DNA of 54,848 nucleotides from Candidatus Bathyarchaeota archaeon (GCA_026414485.1 JAOAIX010000003.1:70424-125271); one strand, 5' to 3'; counted from the stretch's first letter, positions 1 to 9,030 are shown. Notes: generated by a model not told the origin, from the sequence alone. Numbers and translations: made by a program.

Positions 1-883
1 CTAAGGCTGCAGTGGTTAAATCCATAACAATGTCTTCTGGAGCCAAGAATTCGTAGAGTCTGCGGTTCAATTCGCGTGCTAAGTTCAAGGCCATTGGAGT
101 AAAAGACAGCACTGCGTGACCGTTTTTCTTGGCGAATTTTGCGCAGCGCTCAACATCCATGTCACGGGTTATAGAACTCAGCAAGAAACGTTCGCCTTTG
201 AAGGTTTCGGCGATTTCTGCGAATACATCTGCGTCTTTTACTGGGTCACCGCAACCTCCGATAACTAATGGCACGTCTACCGCTTGCAGAACTTCCTCCA
301 CTGTTTTAACCGCATCCTTTGGTGTGGCGTCTTTAAGCAAAGGATCAATGCTGATTAGGTGAATTGTAACCATGTCGGCGCCAAATTTTTCCACTGCAAG
401 TTTCGCCCACGCTGCAGGATCACCTACGACGTCCTTAACATGCATCTTAACAGCTTTAGACAGAGGCACTTCCATATCGAAGACATCTAGGGTAATCGTT
501 GGAGGGTGAACTGTAGGACGTTCGAACGTGTAGAAAGCAGGAGAGGTTTCACCGCCGATTATACGTGATTTTCCGCGGCTACCACCGTCAGCTTTGGTTC
601 CACCAAGCTTAACTTCAACGATCTTGTTTGGGTATGTCTCCAAAGGAGGCACAAACGTCGTTTGCAACAACGCTGTGGGCTTTGCCGCCAAACTTGGAAT
701 TCTCAGTTTGGGCAAATAATGCCCAACTGCAGCTGGCTCCCAGATGAGCTCTAATTCTGGGGCAATTAGCTCGAAGTCTTCCAGCTCAATTTCCTGAAAC
801 TTAGCAAGAGCATCCAACAGCTCTTTGCTAAGGGTCAAGCCAGAATCTTCGTTTTTTTTGTCGTGGTGAGGCAAAGTTGTCAC
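1..883 (-). CDS. cdhD: CO dehydrogenase/acetyl-CoA synthase delta subunit (corrinoid protein), partial
   Basis: The reading frame runs off the left edge of the window, so only about the first 294 residues are visible and the C-terminus is missing. It starts with a GTG that overlaps the TGA of cdhC by two bases (translational coupling). The product resembles the archaeal CdhD/AcsD TIM-barrel subunit: an acidic N-terminus, a VKLGGTKADGG-like segment near residue 90, then FERPTVHPPTITLDVFDME and a barrel region with LVIGGCGDP. In the family CdhD pairs with CdhE to form the corrinoid iron-sulfur protein that passes the methyl group from tetrahydro(methano)pterin to the CdhC A-cluster. CdhE would be expected just beyond the window but is not seen. 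Family assignment is secure. Confidence 0.9.
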   Translation of the reverse strand, partial: MTTLPHHDKKNEDSGLTLSKELLDALAKFQEIELEDFELIAPELELIWEPAAVGHYLPKLRIPSLAAKPTALLQTTFVPPLETYPNKIVEVKLGGTKADGGSRGKSRIIGGETSPAFYTFERPTVHPPTITLDVFDMEVPLSKAVKMHVKDVVGDPAAWAKLAVEKFGADMVTIHLISIDPLLKDATPKDAVKTVEEVLQAVDVPLVIGGCGDPVKDADVFAEIAETFKGERFLLSSITRDMDVERCAKFAKKNGHAVLSFTPMALNLARELNRRLYEFLAPEDIVMDLTTAAL

Positions 884-2292
884 CGTTTTTCGGCTTTGTC
901 ATCTTTGAGGGTTTTTATGATGACTTTGTTGGCGTAGATTTTTGCGTCTTTAAGTATTATCTTGAACCCACCTGCAGTTATGGGGAGAGTGGATGCTGTA
1001 ACAACGGGCACTGCACCTTCAGATACTGCTTCCGCTGGTGCTGCTGCTTCTTCAACTGTTGCTGCTGTTTCTTCTTTCCAGTTTTTAACGACGGGGTGGT
1101 TCTTTTCCTTTAAGAATGCTTTTAGTGACTCTACACTTTGCACGTTTTCTTCAGTTGCGATTTTGTCGACTATATCTGCTGGTATGAAGTCTTTGACACG
1201 TTCTTTGATTTCTTTAGGCAGCCAGACTACGCGGTTCCATCCGCCGTCTGCGGCGAAGAATTTTTTGCTGCGCATGTACTCTATAGACATGCCATGGAAG
1301 CCGTCGACTTGTCGTCCGCCTGCTGCTGAGTCTGCGATTGTTGAGAAGGGCAAGCCGTTTACTGTTGCTCCTTTAAAGCTGCGGTGGACTACGCCAAAGC
1401 CGTCGACTTCTGGGATGTAGAAGGTTACGGCTTCGAAGCAGCCGCATGAAGTGTGTGGGTGGTCAAATGCTGTGTATAGCCAGACTTTGGTTACTTCTCC
1501 CATGGTGCGTTTCTTTGCCATTTCGTTGACGCCTGAGAATTCACCTTTTTCAGCGTTGATTACTTCACCTCGAGGTATGGCAAAAACTGGACCTTTGGGG
1601 TCAATGCTTGCTGAGGCTTTGCCGTCAAACCAGCTGATAGCACCGCAGTTACTGTACCTCTGGGGGGTGATAACACAGACGTGGGTTGGAGCAAATGATT
1701 GGCAAAGAGCACAACCGTAGAAGGTGTCAACTTCTTCATCTTTGAGACCTCGGGCTTTTGCGTCTCGTGCTTCGTATTCGGCAAGCGCTGCTGGATACAT
1801 TTCTTTAATTTTGACCGGGTCGGTTATGAATGTTATTTGGACTTTTTCGATTATTGGCAGTTCGCTCTTGAAAAGACGGTACAGAACTTTGCCGATTTGC
1901 TCGAAGCTGTTGAGACCCTTCTGGAAGGATTTTTTGCCCAAGCGCATCCAGATGTCGTAGCGTTGGTTAAGATGCATGAAGCCTTCGATGAAGTTTAGGT
2001 AGCCGTGAATGCGTCTTTCGATAACGCCTTCGAGACCTTGGTCGAGAGTTGCACCTGCCGCTTCAACAAGGATGCCAAGCGGGTATGCACCGCCCTCTTT
2101 GAGATCCTTGATGTCGGGACCGATGATGGTAACTTTGCCATCATCAACCTCGTTCATAGGTCGGACTTTTGCAAGTTCAAATTTTTCTTTAACTGTTGGG
2201 CCACCGAGCTCTATATGCATGTCGTTTCTGCGGATGCGTTCGCCTTCGTATATTACGCCTACATCTACGGGGATATCTTTAAACATTGACAT
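880..2292 (-). CDS. cdhC: CO dehydrogenase/acetyl-CoA synthase beta subunit (acetyl-CoA synthase)
   Basis: This 470-residue protein matches archaeal CdhC, which condenses CO, a methyl group and CoA to acetyl-CoA at the Ni-Ni-[4Fe-4S] A-cluster. The A-cluster region is visible: GCALCQ (C194, C197), HVC (C206), YSNCGA (C216), then DHPHTSCGCFEA near residue 280, the CGC that holds the distal nickel. The N-terminal alpha/beta and central domains are of usual archaeal size. The last ~70 residues are an Ala/Glu/Val-rich linker and a short basic tail, as in other archaeal CdhC proteins without the bacterial N-terminal domain. It lies 3 bases after the NuoF-CdhB fusion and overlaps cdhD, so it is in one transcription unit with both. 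High confidence. Confidence 0.96.
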   Translation of the reverse strand: MSMFKDIPVDVGVIYEGERIRRNDMHIELGGPTVKEKFELAKVRPMNEVDDGKVTIIGPDIKDLKEGGAYPLGILVEAAGATLDQGLEGVIERRIHGYLNFIEGFMHLNQRYDIWMRLGKKSFQKGLNSFEQIGKVLYRLFKSELPIIEKVQITFITDPVKIKEMYPAALAEYEARDAKARGLKDEEVDTFYGCALCQSFAPTHVCVITPQRYSNCGAISWFDGKASASIDPKGPVFAIPRGEVINAEKGEFSGVNEMAKKRTMGEVTKVWLYTAFDHPHTSCGCFEAVTFYIPEVDGFGVVHRSFKGATVNGLPFSTIADSAAGGRQVDGFHGMSIEYMRSKKFFAADGGWNRVVWLPKEIKERVKDFIPADIVDKIATEENVQSVESLKAFLKEKNHPVVKNWKEETAATVEEAAAPAEAVSEGAVPVVTASTLPITAGGFKIILKDAKIYANKVIIKTLKDDKAEKR

Positions 2293-2295
2293 TTC

Positions 2296-4740
2296 TTAAT
2301 TTTCTCCTTCTTCAAATTTTGAAATCATTACTTTGAAAGTCTCAAACCAATCCTTCTCGTTTGAGCTAGGCAGAGACCAAGTTGCGTGTTGATTATACAT
2401 GTTGTCCAAGTTTATAGATTTAAGTTTCGGAGCGAAGTTTTTCAATCCTGAAAGAAGCTCAACTGCTGTCGCCATGGGCAAACCCACAAACAAAACTAGG
2501 TCGTGTGGTCCTTCTGAATCAACACCCTTCCACTCTGGGTCAACTAGTCTACAGCCTGTTTCAGTTGCGGACATCGATGCTGCAGGTTTGTAGTCGCGTT
2601 TTAAGAACTCACCGATTGTTTGTGCCGTGGCAACTACAGGTATTGAAGCTTTGCGGGCTAAAGTGATAATTACGTCGATCAGCTGATTTCCCTCGTATTC
2701 TGCTGTAGTTGCATTGGAACCTACTACAAGAAGTGGGTGATTGGCTTTTTTAATTAAGTCAACAGCAACATCAGGATTTGAAATGATTAACGCTTTCTTG
2801 GTTGCCGAGATTTCAGCTAGTGCCCAGGGGCGTTTGATCCATCGGTGCTCTGCAGGAATGGATGGTGGAGCAGATTCTCCTGAAAGCTTTTGCACAGCGC
2901 CGTATTCAGGTGGGCACATGTCAAAGCATGTTCCACATTTTGTACATTTCTCTTGATTGATTACATGGATTTTATCCATTGCTCCCTCTATAGCATTTTC
3001 TGAGCAACTCATGGCGCAATATTGGCAGCCTGTGCATTTTTCAGGGTTTATGTAGAAAGTTAGTAGTTTTTTACACACTAACGCAGGACATTTCTTTTCT
3101 TCAATGTGGGCTATGTACTCATTTTTGAAGTGGCGGAGAGTTGTTAGCATTGGATTAGCTGCCGTTTGACCTAATGCGCAAAGAGAAGCGACACTCATGG
3201 TCTCTGCAATTTCCTGTAACTTCTCGAAGTCACCGTCTTTACCGTTGCCTGTAACTATGTCATCTAGGATTTTTCGTGCCTGTTTTAGACCTTCTCGACA
3301 TGGAACACATTGACCACAAGATTCGTCACATAGGAAGTTAATGAAGTATCTTGCCACGTCAACCATACAGGTGTCCGAGTCGAGAACAATCATTCCACCT
3401 GAGCCCATCATGGAACCAAGTTTTGTCAGTTCATCAAAGTCTACTGGATAATCGAGGTATTGTTTGGGAATAACGCCGCCTGAAGGACCGCCTGTTTGAA
3501 CAGCTTTGAATTTCTTGTTGTTTCTGATCCCGCCGCCTATCTTGAAGATTATATCTCTCAAAGTGACGCCTAGTGGTACTTCAACAAGCCCAGTATTGTT
3601 CACTTTACCTGCTAAAGCAAATATTTTTGTGCCTTTACTATTTTCAGTGCCTATTGACTGGAACCATTCTGCACCCTTGTTTATTATTAAAGGAACGTTG
3701 GCATAGGTCTCAACATTATTTAAAACAGTAGGTTTATCGTAAAGACCGCGATCAGAAGTATGGATATATTTTGGTCTTGGCTCGCCTACTTTACCTTCGA
3801 TTGCATTCATAAGTGCTGTTGATTCACCTGAAACGAAAGCACCTGCGCCTCTGTGTATACAAACTGAAAAATCGAAACCCGAACCAAGTATATTTTTACC
3901 TAGCAGACCGTATTTTTCCGCTTCCTCGATGGCTATTTGCATATTCTCAACTGCAAGCGGGTATTCTTGGCGGACATAGACGAAGCCTTGACTTGCTCCT
4001 ACGGCATAAGCGGCTATAATGAGACCTTCTAGTATACTGTGAGGGTTACCTTCCATGAGGGCCCTGTTCATAAAAGCTCCCGGGTCACCTTCATCACAGT
4101 TAACTATGACGTATTTCGGCTCACCTATTGCCTTTCTAGTTGATTCCCATTTGCGTCCAGTGGGAAAGCCTCCTCCTCCTCTACCTCGAAGTTTAGATTT
4201 TTTGACTTCCTCTAGGACTTGCTCAGGCGTCATCTGTGATAAAGCTTTAGCTAAAGCAGAGTATCCCCCTAACGCAAAGTAGTCCTCAATTTTTTTGGGA
4301 TCAACTTTCGCGTTATTTTCCAGAAGAAGCCTATTTTGATATTTATAGAATGGAACATCTGACAGTTTTTGGATTGGCTTGCCTGTTACGCTGTCCTTGT
4401 AGAGGATACGCTCAACAATTTCGTTTTTCAGGATTGTTTTGGAAACTATGTCAGGGACGTCTTCAGCTTTAACTTTGAAGTAATAAACCTCTTGCGGGTA
4501 AATGACAAGACGCGGACCTTGTTCACAGAAACCTAAGCACCCGGTCTCACGAATTTTAACTCTATTTTCCAAGCCGTGTTTTTTTAGCTCTAACTTGAAA
4601 GCGTCAAGAACTTCTTGGGCACCTAAAGCCTCGCAACCAGTACTCGTACAGAGAGCTATGGTTAACTGGTTAGGATCTCTACTAGAGATTATTTCTCTTT
4701 GTATTTGCTCTAAATCAGCAGGAGTTTTCAGGATTTTCAT
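2296..4740 (-). CDS. Fusion: NuoF-like NADH/FMN flavoprotein + 2x[4Fe-4S] ferredoxin + CODH epsilon subunit (CdhB)
   Basis: An 814-residue multidomain protein. Residues 1-110 form a thioredoxin-like [2Fe-2S] domain (C31, C36, C68, C72). Residues 115-545 are the 51-kDa NuoF/HydB core: NADH loop GRGGGGFPTGRKWE (186-199), FMN region around NCDEGDPGAFMNR (214-226), and an N3-type [4Fe-4S] cluster with SCGQCVPC (C475, C478, C481) plus C521. Residues 560-612 carry two [4Fe-4S] ferredoxin motifs (C569/572/575/579 and C599/602/605/609). Residues ~634-810 are a complete CdhB-like domain with PLLVVGSNAT, IPVVATAQTIGEF, RLVDPEWKG and a FVGLP segment. CdhB is normally a separate ~170-residue subunit bound to CdhA and thought to mediate electron transfer; no free cdhB occurs here. 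The fusion therefore appears to dock an NADH-oxidising flavoprotein directly onto the CODH. The reading frame is uninterrupted. Confidence 0.93.
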   Translation of the reverse strand: MKILKTPADLEQIQREIISSRDPNQLTIALCTSTGCEALGAQEVLDAFKLELKKHGLENRVKIRETGCLGFCEQGPRLVIYPQEVYYFKVKAEDVPDIVSKTILKNEIVERILYKDSVTGKPIQKLSDVPFYKYQNRLLLENNAKVDPKKIEDYFALGGYSALAKALSQMTPEQVLEEVKKSKLRGRGGGGFPTGRKWESTRKAIGEPKYVIVNCDEGDPGAFMNRALMEGNPHSILEGLIIAAYAVGASQGFVYVRQEYPLAVENMQIAIEEAEKYGLLGKNILGSGFDFSVCIHRGAGAFVSGESTALMNAIEGKVGEPRPKYIHTSDRGLYDKPTVLNNVETYANVPLIINKGAEWFQSIGTENSKGTKIFALAGKVNNTGLVEVPLGVTLRDIIFKIGGGIRNNKKFKAVQTGGPSGGVIPKQYLDYPVDFDELTKLGSMMGSGGMIVLDSDTCMVDVARYFINFLCDESCGQCVPCREGLKQARKILDDIVTGNGKDGDFEKLQEIAETMSVASLCALGQTAANPMLTTLRHFKNEYIAHIEEKKCPALVCKKLLTFYINPEKCTGCQYCAMSCSENAIEGAMDKIHVINQEKCTKCGTCFDMCPPEYGAVQKLSGESAPPSIPAEHRWIKRPWALAEISATKKALIISNPDVAVDLIKKANHPLLVVGSNATTAEYEGNQLIDVIITLARKASIPVVATAQTIGEFLKRDYKPAASMSATETGCRLVDPEWKGVDSEGPHDLVLFVGLPMATAVELLSGLKNFAPKLKSINLDNMYNQHATWSLPSSNEKDWFETFKVMISKFEEGEN

Positions 4741-4742
4741 TT

Positions 4743-5201
4743 TTAGGCACTCCTTTTTCGCTCAATTATTTGTTTCATTTGTTTAGGTGTAGCAGTGCCG
4801 AAGTATTTGCCGTTTATCTCTACCACGGGTCCAAGCGCACAACAACCTAGACAGTTTACTGTTTCTAGTGAAAATTTTAAATCGCTGGATGTTTCACCAG
4901 TTTTTATCCCAATTGCTTGTTCAGCAGCATCTAAAACTCTTTGTCCACCCCGCACGTAACAGGCGGTTCCTGCACAAACACGCACCAGATATTTGCCCCT
5001 CGGTTTGAGACTCAGCGCTGTGTAAAAACTTGCAACACGATAGATGTCGCTTACTGGGATACCTAGACGTTCGTTTATACGAGTAACCGCCTCTTTTGGT
5101 ATCCAGTTTAATTCACGTTGTATATCGAGAAGGAGTTGTATTAGAACACCTTCTTTGCCTACATATTTGTCGATTATTTTGTCTAGTTGGGCGTTAACCA
5201 T
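4743..5201 (-). CDS. NuoE/HydC-like thioredoxin-fold [2Fe-2S] subunit of the CODH-linked diaphorase
   Basis: A 152-residue protein of the 24-kDa NuoE family. The N-terminal helical part (residues 1-65, including IQRELNWIP and VASFYTALSL) precedes a thioredoxin-like fold with the four [2Fe-2S] ligands C76, C81 (CAGTAC), C117 and C121 (NCLGCC). In complex I and in bifurcating hydrogenases this subunit partners with NuoF and forms a side cluster near FMN. It sits between the NuoG/FrhB and NuoF/CdhB genes with 2-4 base gaps, so it should be co-translated with them and belong to the same complex. It is a paralogue of the NuoE-like subunit in the hydrogenase operon. The family is clear; its role in the CODH complex is inferred from context. 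Confidence 0.93.
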   Translation of the reverse strand: MVNAQLDKIIDKYVGKEGVLIQLLLDIQRELNWIPKEAVTRINERLGIPVSDIYRVASFYTALSLKPRGKYLVRVCAGTACYVRGGQRVLDAAEQAIGIKTGETSSDLKFSLETVNCLGCCALGPVVEINGKYFGTATPKQMKQIIERKRSA

Positions 5202-5205
5202 TTTT

Positions 5206-6624
5206 TTAGTTCACCTTCTTTTCTTTTGAACGCTGAGCATGAATCTCCCTCAGAATGGGGTCGATGTTGGCTTTTGCGCGGTTTTTCTTAAATTCTGAGA
5301 GCTTGACTATATCAGCTTTCATAACTGGAGTTTTTGTTAACTGCAGTTTCTCCAAGAGAGCAGCCCCTTTATCAGTTCGCACAATTACTGTATAATAAGA
5401 ATGCCCGCTCCCAATCGTACCAATCGCTACATCAGCAAAATTTGCTACAAAATCGTTGCAGTATGAACAACCGTTTTCTATTGCAGAATCGAGCCTGTCG
5501 ATGTCACAAGAGAAGTCTTGGCTGTCGACAGTAACTATAAACTTATTATCGCATATTTGAGTTCGTTCGGCTTTATCGATGTCAATATTCAAGATGCTCT
5601 TAATTTGTTCCCTCAGTTTCTTTGGATTAAAAGAGTTCCTACAGAATAAACCAATAGTAGTTATATCTAAATCAGGCATTTCTTGTTGTAGTGTTTGCTG
5701 TATTTTTCTTGCTGCGCGAACTTGACAGGGCAAACCAATAAAGGCGATTTTTCGTTTTCCCTGATCAATTGCTTCTTGAAGTGTAGAAATCATTTTTATT
5801 CGTAAAAGCGGCGTCTCTTTTTCATTCGCTATTTCTCCTGTGTTTTGAGCAACTTTTACCTCACCGCTGTAGCCATCGCCTCTTTTTGTGAAGATCGCGG
5901 TGTCAAACAAATTATTTTTGAATCCAGAAGTCAATAGAGCGTTAATCAAATTGTCTGTACCATTTTCAGGTTTTGCTGAGAACACATCAATGTGAACACC
6001 AAAGTTTTCGTCACGGACTCCTTTCAGGGGTGCAACTGTGGCGTATGTGTGTATTCGGATTTTCTTGGAACCTGTAGGACAGACGAGCGCGCAGGCACCA
6101 CAGCCTATGCAGTCATCAGAAAATCTGTGATATGGAGCGGTTACCTCTCGTTCAACACCTCGTCGTGCAAAATTTATAGCAGAGACTCTGACCAGTTCCT
6201 TGCAGACGCGGACGCATAAACCGCAGAGAATACAGTCCTCGTCAGGATTAGATTCCCATAAACCGTGCTCATCTATTCCGTAGAGTTTTCCCAAGTTTTT
6301 GAGTTTAACTGATTTTGGACAACGAGCCATTAAAAGGGACAGAACCCCTCTTCGAACCTTTGAGACTTTGTCAGAATTTGTTACAACAACTAACCCTTCT
6401 TCTGCAGGATAATTGCAAGAAGTTACAATTTTGGTTCTACCATGTTTTGTGACTTCAACTGAACAGAGTCTGCAGGCACCAAAAGGTGAAACTTCAGCAT
6501 GGTAACATAGAGTGGGAATATCTATACCAAGTTGCCTTGCGACGTTTAGTATTGTTGTACCTTCGGGAACTTTAACTTGTTGACCGTCAACTGTTATTGT
6601 TACTTCTTTGTTTTTTTGTTCCAT
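5206..6624 (-). CDS. Fusion: NuoG/HydA N-terminal [2Fe-2S]+2x[4Fe-4S] domain + FrhB-type (F420-binding) domain
   Basis: A 472-residue fusion. Residues 1-80 are a plant-type [2Fe-2S] ferredoxin (C40, C51, C54, C70). Residues 125-190 hold two [4Fe-4S] motifs (C131/134/137/141 and C172/175/178/182). From ~200 to the end is an FrhB-like domain with a GLPCQVRAARK segment, a LFCRNSF segment and a CSYCNDF-FADVAIGTIGS region, the signature of F420-reducing hydrogenase beta subunits, which carry FAD and a [4Fe-4S] cluster. The His-ligated cluster usual between the two parts of NuoG (HxxxCxxCxxxxxC) is absent: that stretch reads RCPKSVKLKN. The FrhB part is paralogous to the separate FrhB in the hydrogenase operon. 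Inferred role: wire F420 (or another electron pair) into the CODH-bound NuoEF module. Domain calls are firm; the redox partner is not proven. Confidence 0.9.
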   Translation of the reverse strand: MEQKNKEVTITVDGQQVKVPEGTTILNVARQLGIDIPTLCYHAEVSPFGACRLCSVEVTKHGRTKIVTSCNYPAEEGLVVVTNSDKVSKVRRGVLSLLMARCPKSVKLKNLGKLYGIDEHGLWESNPDEDCILCGLCVRVCKELVRVSAINFARRGVEREVTAPYHRFSDDCIGCGACALVCPTGSKKIRIHTYATVAPLKGVRDENFGVHIDVFSAKPENGTDNLINALLTSGFKNNLFDTAIFTKRGDGYSGEVKVAQNTGEIANEKETPLLRIKMISTLQEAIDQGKRKIAFIGLPCQVRAARKIQQTLQQEMPDLDITTIGLFCRNSFNPKKLREQIKSILNIDIDKAERTQICDNKFIVTVDSQDFSCDIDRLDSAIENGCSYCNDFVANFADVAIGTIGSGHSYYTVIVRTDKGAALLEKLQLTKTPVMKADIVKLSEFKKNRAKANIDPILREIHAQRSKEKKVN

Positions 6625-6638
6625 AATTGTTCCTCCTT

Positions 6639-8984
6639 CTACTTCATTTTTCTGACGAGTCTCGGAAGCATAGTTGGGTCTGGAATTGTACCTTCCTTCC
6701 AGTTCTGTGTTTCCAAAAGTTTCATGATTTCGTCCTTCATCGTTATTGGTATATCTGCGGTGGTTCTCACGAACAAATGCAAATCTGCAGGCATAGAACC
6801 ATAATGGCGTTTATGTAAGTCTATGTAATGAGAAAGTTTGCCTGCGCGACCTTTCCAAGTATCATTTGGCCTCATTGTCAATTTAGCGATGGCAACCATT
6901 GCTTCTTCTTTGGTCTCTACTGTCTGGAATAGGTGCTCTGGTGCAGGCCCAACGTAAACTTTTTCACCTGTACGGGCGTCAAGGTTATACCAATCGTCCT
7001 TTTTATCAGCTCGCCCTAGCAGCATACGCCTATATTTACTACCATGTGGACCAACAAGCACAGGAATGCCCAAGCGCCAGAAACCAGCGGCTATGGCCGC
7101 GGCTTTCTGTGAATATGCACCCCAAGCTAAACCTACTGCGCCAACACGATTGTAGATATAATCAGCAATCTCTTCGTAGTTACCTCTCAAAGGTCTTTTA
7201 GCGAAAATATTGGCGACCTTTATTGCTGCTCCTGCGATGTGTGAATTAGCCACACATGAACCCACGTTCACTACACCGCCGGCTGCGAATTCACCTGGGA
7301 ACTCTTCGTAGAGAGTTTTGCCTTCTTCGTTTTTGTAAGAACCTGCAGACATTGCAGAACAACCAGAAGTAACAACGATAAAACGTCTACTAGCGAATTC
7401 TCTACAGATATCGTAGACGTCTTTACCACCCTTTGGATAGTTGGAACATCCGACAGCTGCGAGTATACCGGGTATTTCGCCGAGGACAATAGGGCTGCCT
7501 ACATTGCGGATTTCGACGTCCTGAATTGCGCCGCGACCAGCACGACACAAGTTCTTCTCTTCACACATCTGCCGTTCTCCAGCTTTGACTATAAAGCTGT
7601 GAACTTGGAGTTTAACAGGACAGACTTCTTCGCATCTCCCGCAACCGATACATGACTCGTAAATTTCGCTAAGTTCAGCAAGGTTACCCTCCGCGGCAAG
7701 TTTCAAAGCGTGAGGAATCTTTAAGTCTTGAGGACAAGAACGCTGGCACAGGTTGCATTGTCTACACGTTGAGGCTAACTGAATTATCTCATCACTGGAA
7801 GGCAAAACTTTGTATTTTTTACGTAGGGGAGCAACAGCTTGAGCCACCTTAACCGCAACTTCACCGACTTTTTCAGGGTCTAATATTAGAACACCTGGAA
7901 CCTTGCCACTTACAAGGTCTTTTACAATTTCATCGGCGGGATCGTTTGTCCTGTTGGCAAAACCTAAACAGTTCTTTTCAGAGGCGGCGATAACTGGTGC
8001 TTTAACCCGCTCCGCTTCAAGGTAGATATCAGTTCGAACGCATTGCTCATCTAAAACAACGACGTCGGCAAAACCACTACGTACAAAACGTAGTTGCCAA
8101 GAAATTGGACCCACAATTTTGCCCCGGTTATAATAACGTGTATTATCGAGTGCAGTGCAACATAACCCTACAACTTCCATATTTTCAGCTAAACCGTTAG
8201 CTTTCATGTAATCGATTATTCCTACAGAGGGCACAACATTGTGACCAATACACATTATGACGGGTTTTGAAACGTCCACACTTCCGATACCCATTTGTAT
8301 CAGGGGCGCTTCGGGATCAGCTTTAGGGAAATTAAGGGCGGAAATTTGGGCTATATCACCAATTTCCAGCCCCAGATGGTCTATCATACCAGCGTGAAAA
8401 GCTTTAGATTCAAAATCAAGATAATGTCCCTCTTGACCTGTGTGGGCTGAGGCAAGACATTGAGCAATTTGTTGCTCAGCATAATCCAGAGCTTCCTCTA
8501 AATCACCTATGGTTTCAGGTTTAAAGCCACATACTAGCCGCGTAATTGGAGCTTCAACCTTAACATTTAAACCCCCAACATCTAATGGGTAGCGGCGACC
8601 GTATTTTTCTACTAAATGGTGAACCATGTGGCGTGCATGGGCAGTGTGAGTGGCGGCGCCAATACAACAGGCTAAAAGCACTATTCGTGACGACTGTGCT
8701 GCCATATCGATCCCGCAAGCGCCGCGCTTACCGCTAGACAAATCACATTTTCCATAAGTACAAAGACAACACAGATCACAAGCAGGCATATAGAAAGGCT
8801 TGTAGCGATTTAGAAGTTTAAAATCCCAGTCTCTTAACGCGGTAATTGAAGGAAAAGGAGTAGGCCCCATGGGTTCAGCCCATGAATCATCAACAACTTT
8901 TCCTATAGACAATTCGAGGTTCTTGATAAGACCAGACGTGGTCTTCATCTCGCCGATTTTTACACGTACGTTTTTAGTAGTCAA
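6639..8984 (-). CDS. cdhA: CO dehydrogenase alpha subunit (Ni-Fe-S catalytic subunit)
   Basis: The ~781-residue CdhA reduces CO2 to CO, or the reverse, at the Ni-Fe-S C-cluster. Numbering from the upstream TTG at 8990, the N-terminal B/D-cluster cysteines are visible (CDLCCLC at 71-77, C82, C92), followed by likely C-cluster ligands H250 (IGH), the GLCCTA pair, the DEQC cysteine near 317 and downstream GCSAMSAG and GSCVANS segments. Two ferredoxin motifs (CRQCNLCQRSCP and CIGCGRCEEVCP) near residues 409-457 are characteristic of archaeal CdhA. Two TTG starts are possible; I prefer 8984 because GAGGT at 8991-8995 lies 6 bases upstream of it but directly abuts the TTG at 8990. First structural gene of the operon, behind a promoter-like site. 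Confidence 0.96.
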   Translation of the reverse strand: MTTKNVRVKIGEMKTTSGLIKNLELSIGKVVDDSWAEPMGPTPFPSITALRDWDFKLLNRYKPFYMPACDLCCLCTYGKCDLSSGKRGACGIDMAAQSSRIVLLACCIGAATHTAHARHMVHHLVEKYGRRYPLDVGGLNVKVEAPITRLVCGFKPETIGDLEEALDYAEQQIAQCLASAHTGQEGHYLDFESKAFHAGMIDHLGLEIGDIAQISALNFPKADPEAPLIQMGIGSVDVSKPVIMCIGHNVVPSVGIIDYMKANGLAENMEVVGLCCTALDNTRYYNRGKIVGPISWQLRFVRSGFADVVVLDEQCVRTDIYLEAERVKAPVIAASEKNCLGFANRTNDPADEIVKDLVSGKVPGVLILDPEKVGEVAVKVAQAVAPLRKKYKVLPSSDEIIQLASTCRQCNLCQRSCPQDLKIPHALKLAAEGNLAELSEIYESCIGCGRCEEVCPVKLQVHSFIVKAGERQMCEEKNLCRAGRGAIQDVEIRNVGSPIVLGEIPGILAAVGCSNYPKGGKDVYDICREFASRRFIVVTSGCSAMSAGSYKNEEGKTLYEEFPGEFAAGGVVNVGSCVANSHIAGAAIKVANIFAKRPLRGNYEEIADYIYNRVGAVGLAWGAYSQKAAAIAAGFWRLGIPVLVGPHGSKYRRMLLGRADKKDDWYNLDARTGEKVYVGPAPEHLFQTVETKEEAMVAIAKLTMRPNDTWKGRAGKLSHYIDLHKRHYGSMPADLHLFVRTTADIPITMKDEIMKLLETQNWKEGTIPDPTMLPRLVRKMK

Positions 8985-9030
8985 GGCCAAACCTCAGTGA
9001 AGGTTTTAGAATTATACCGAAACTACAGTG

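Noticed and set aside
6899-7201. 100-residue plus-strand frame inside cdhA
   Set aside because: It lies opposite a conserved CdhA coding region and shows no ribosome binding site or recognisable motif; a shadow frame.
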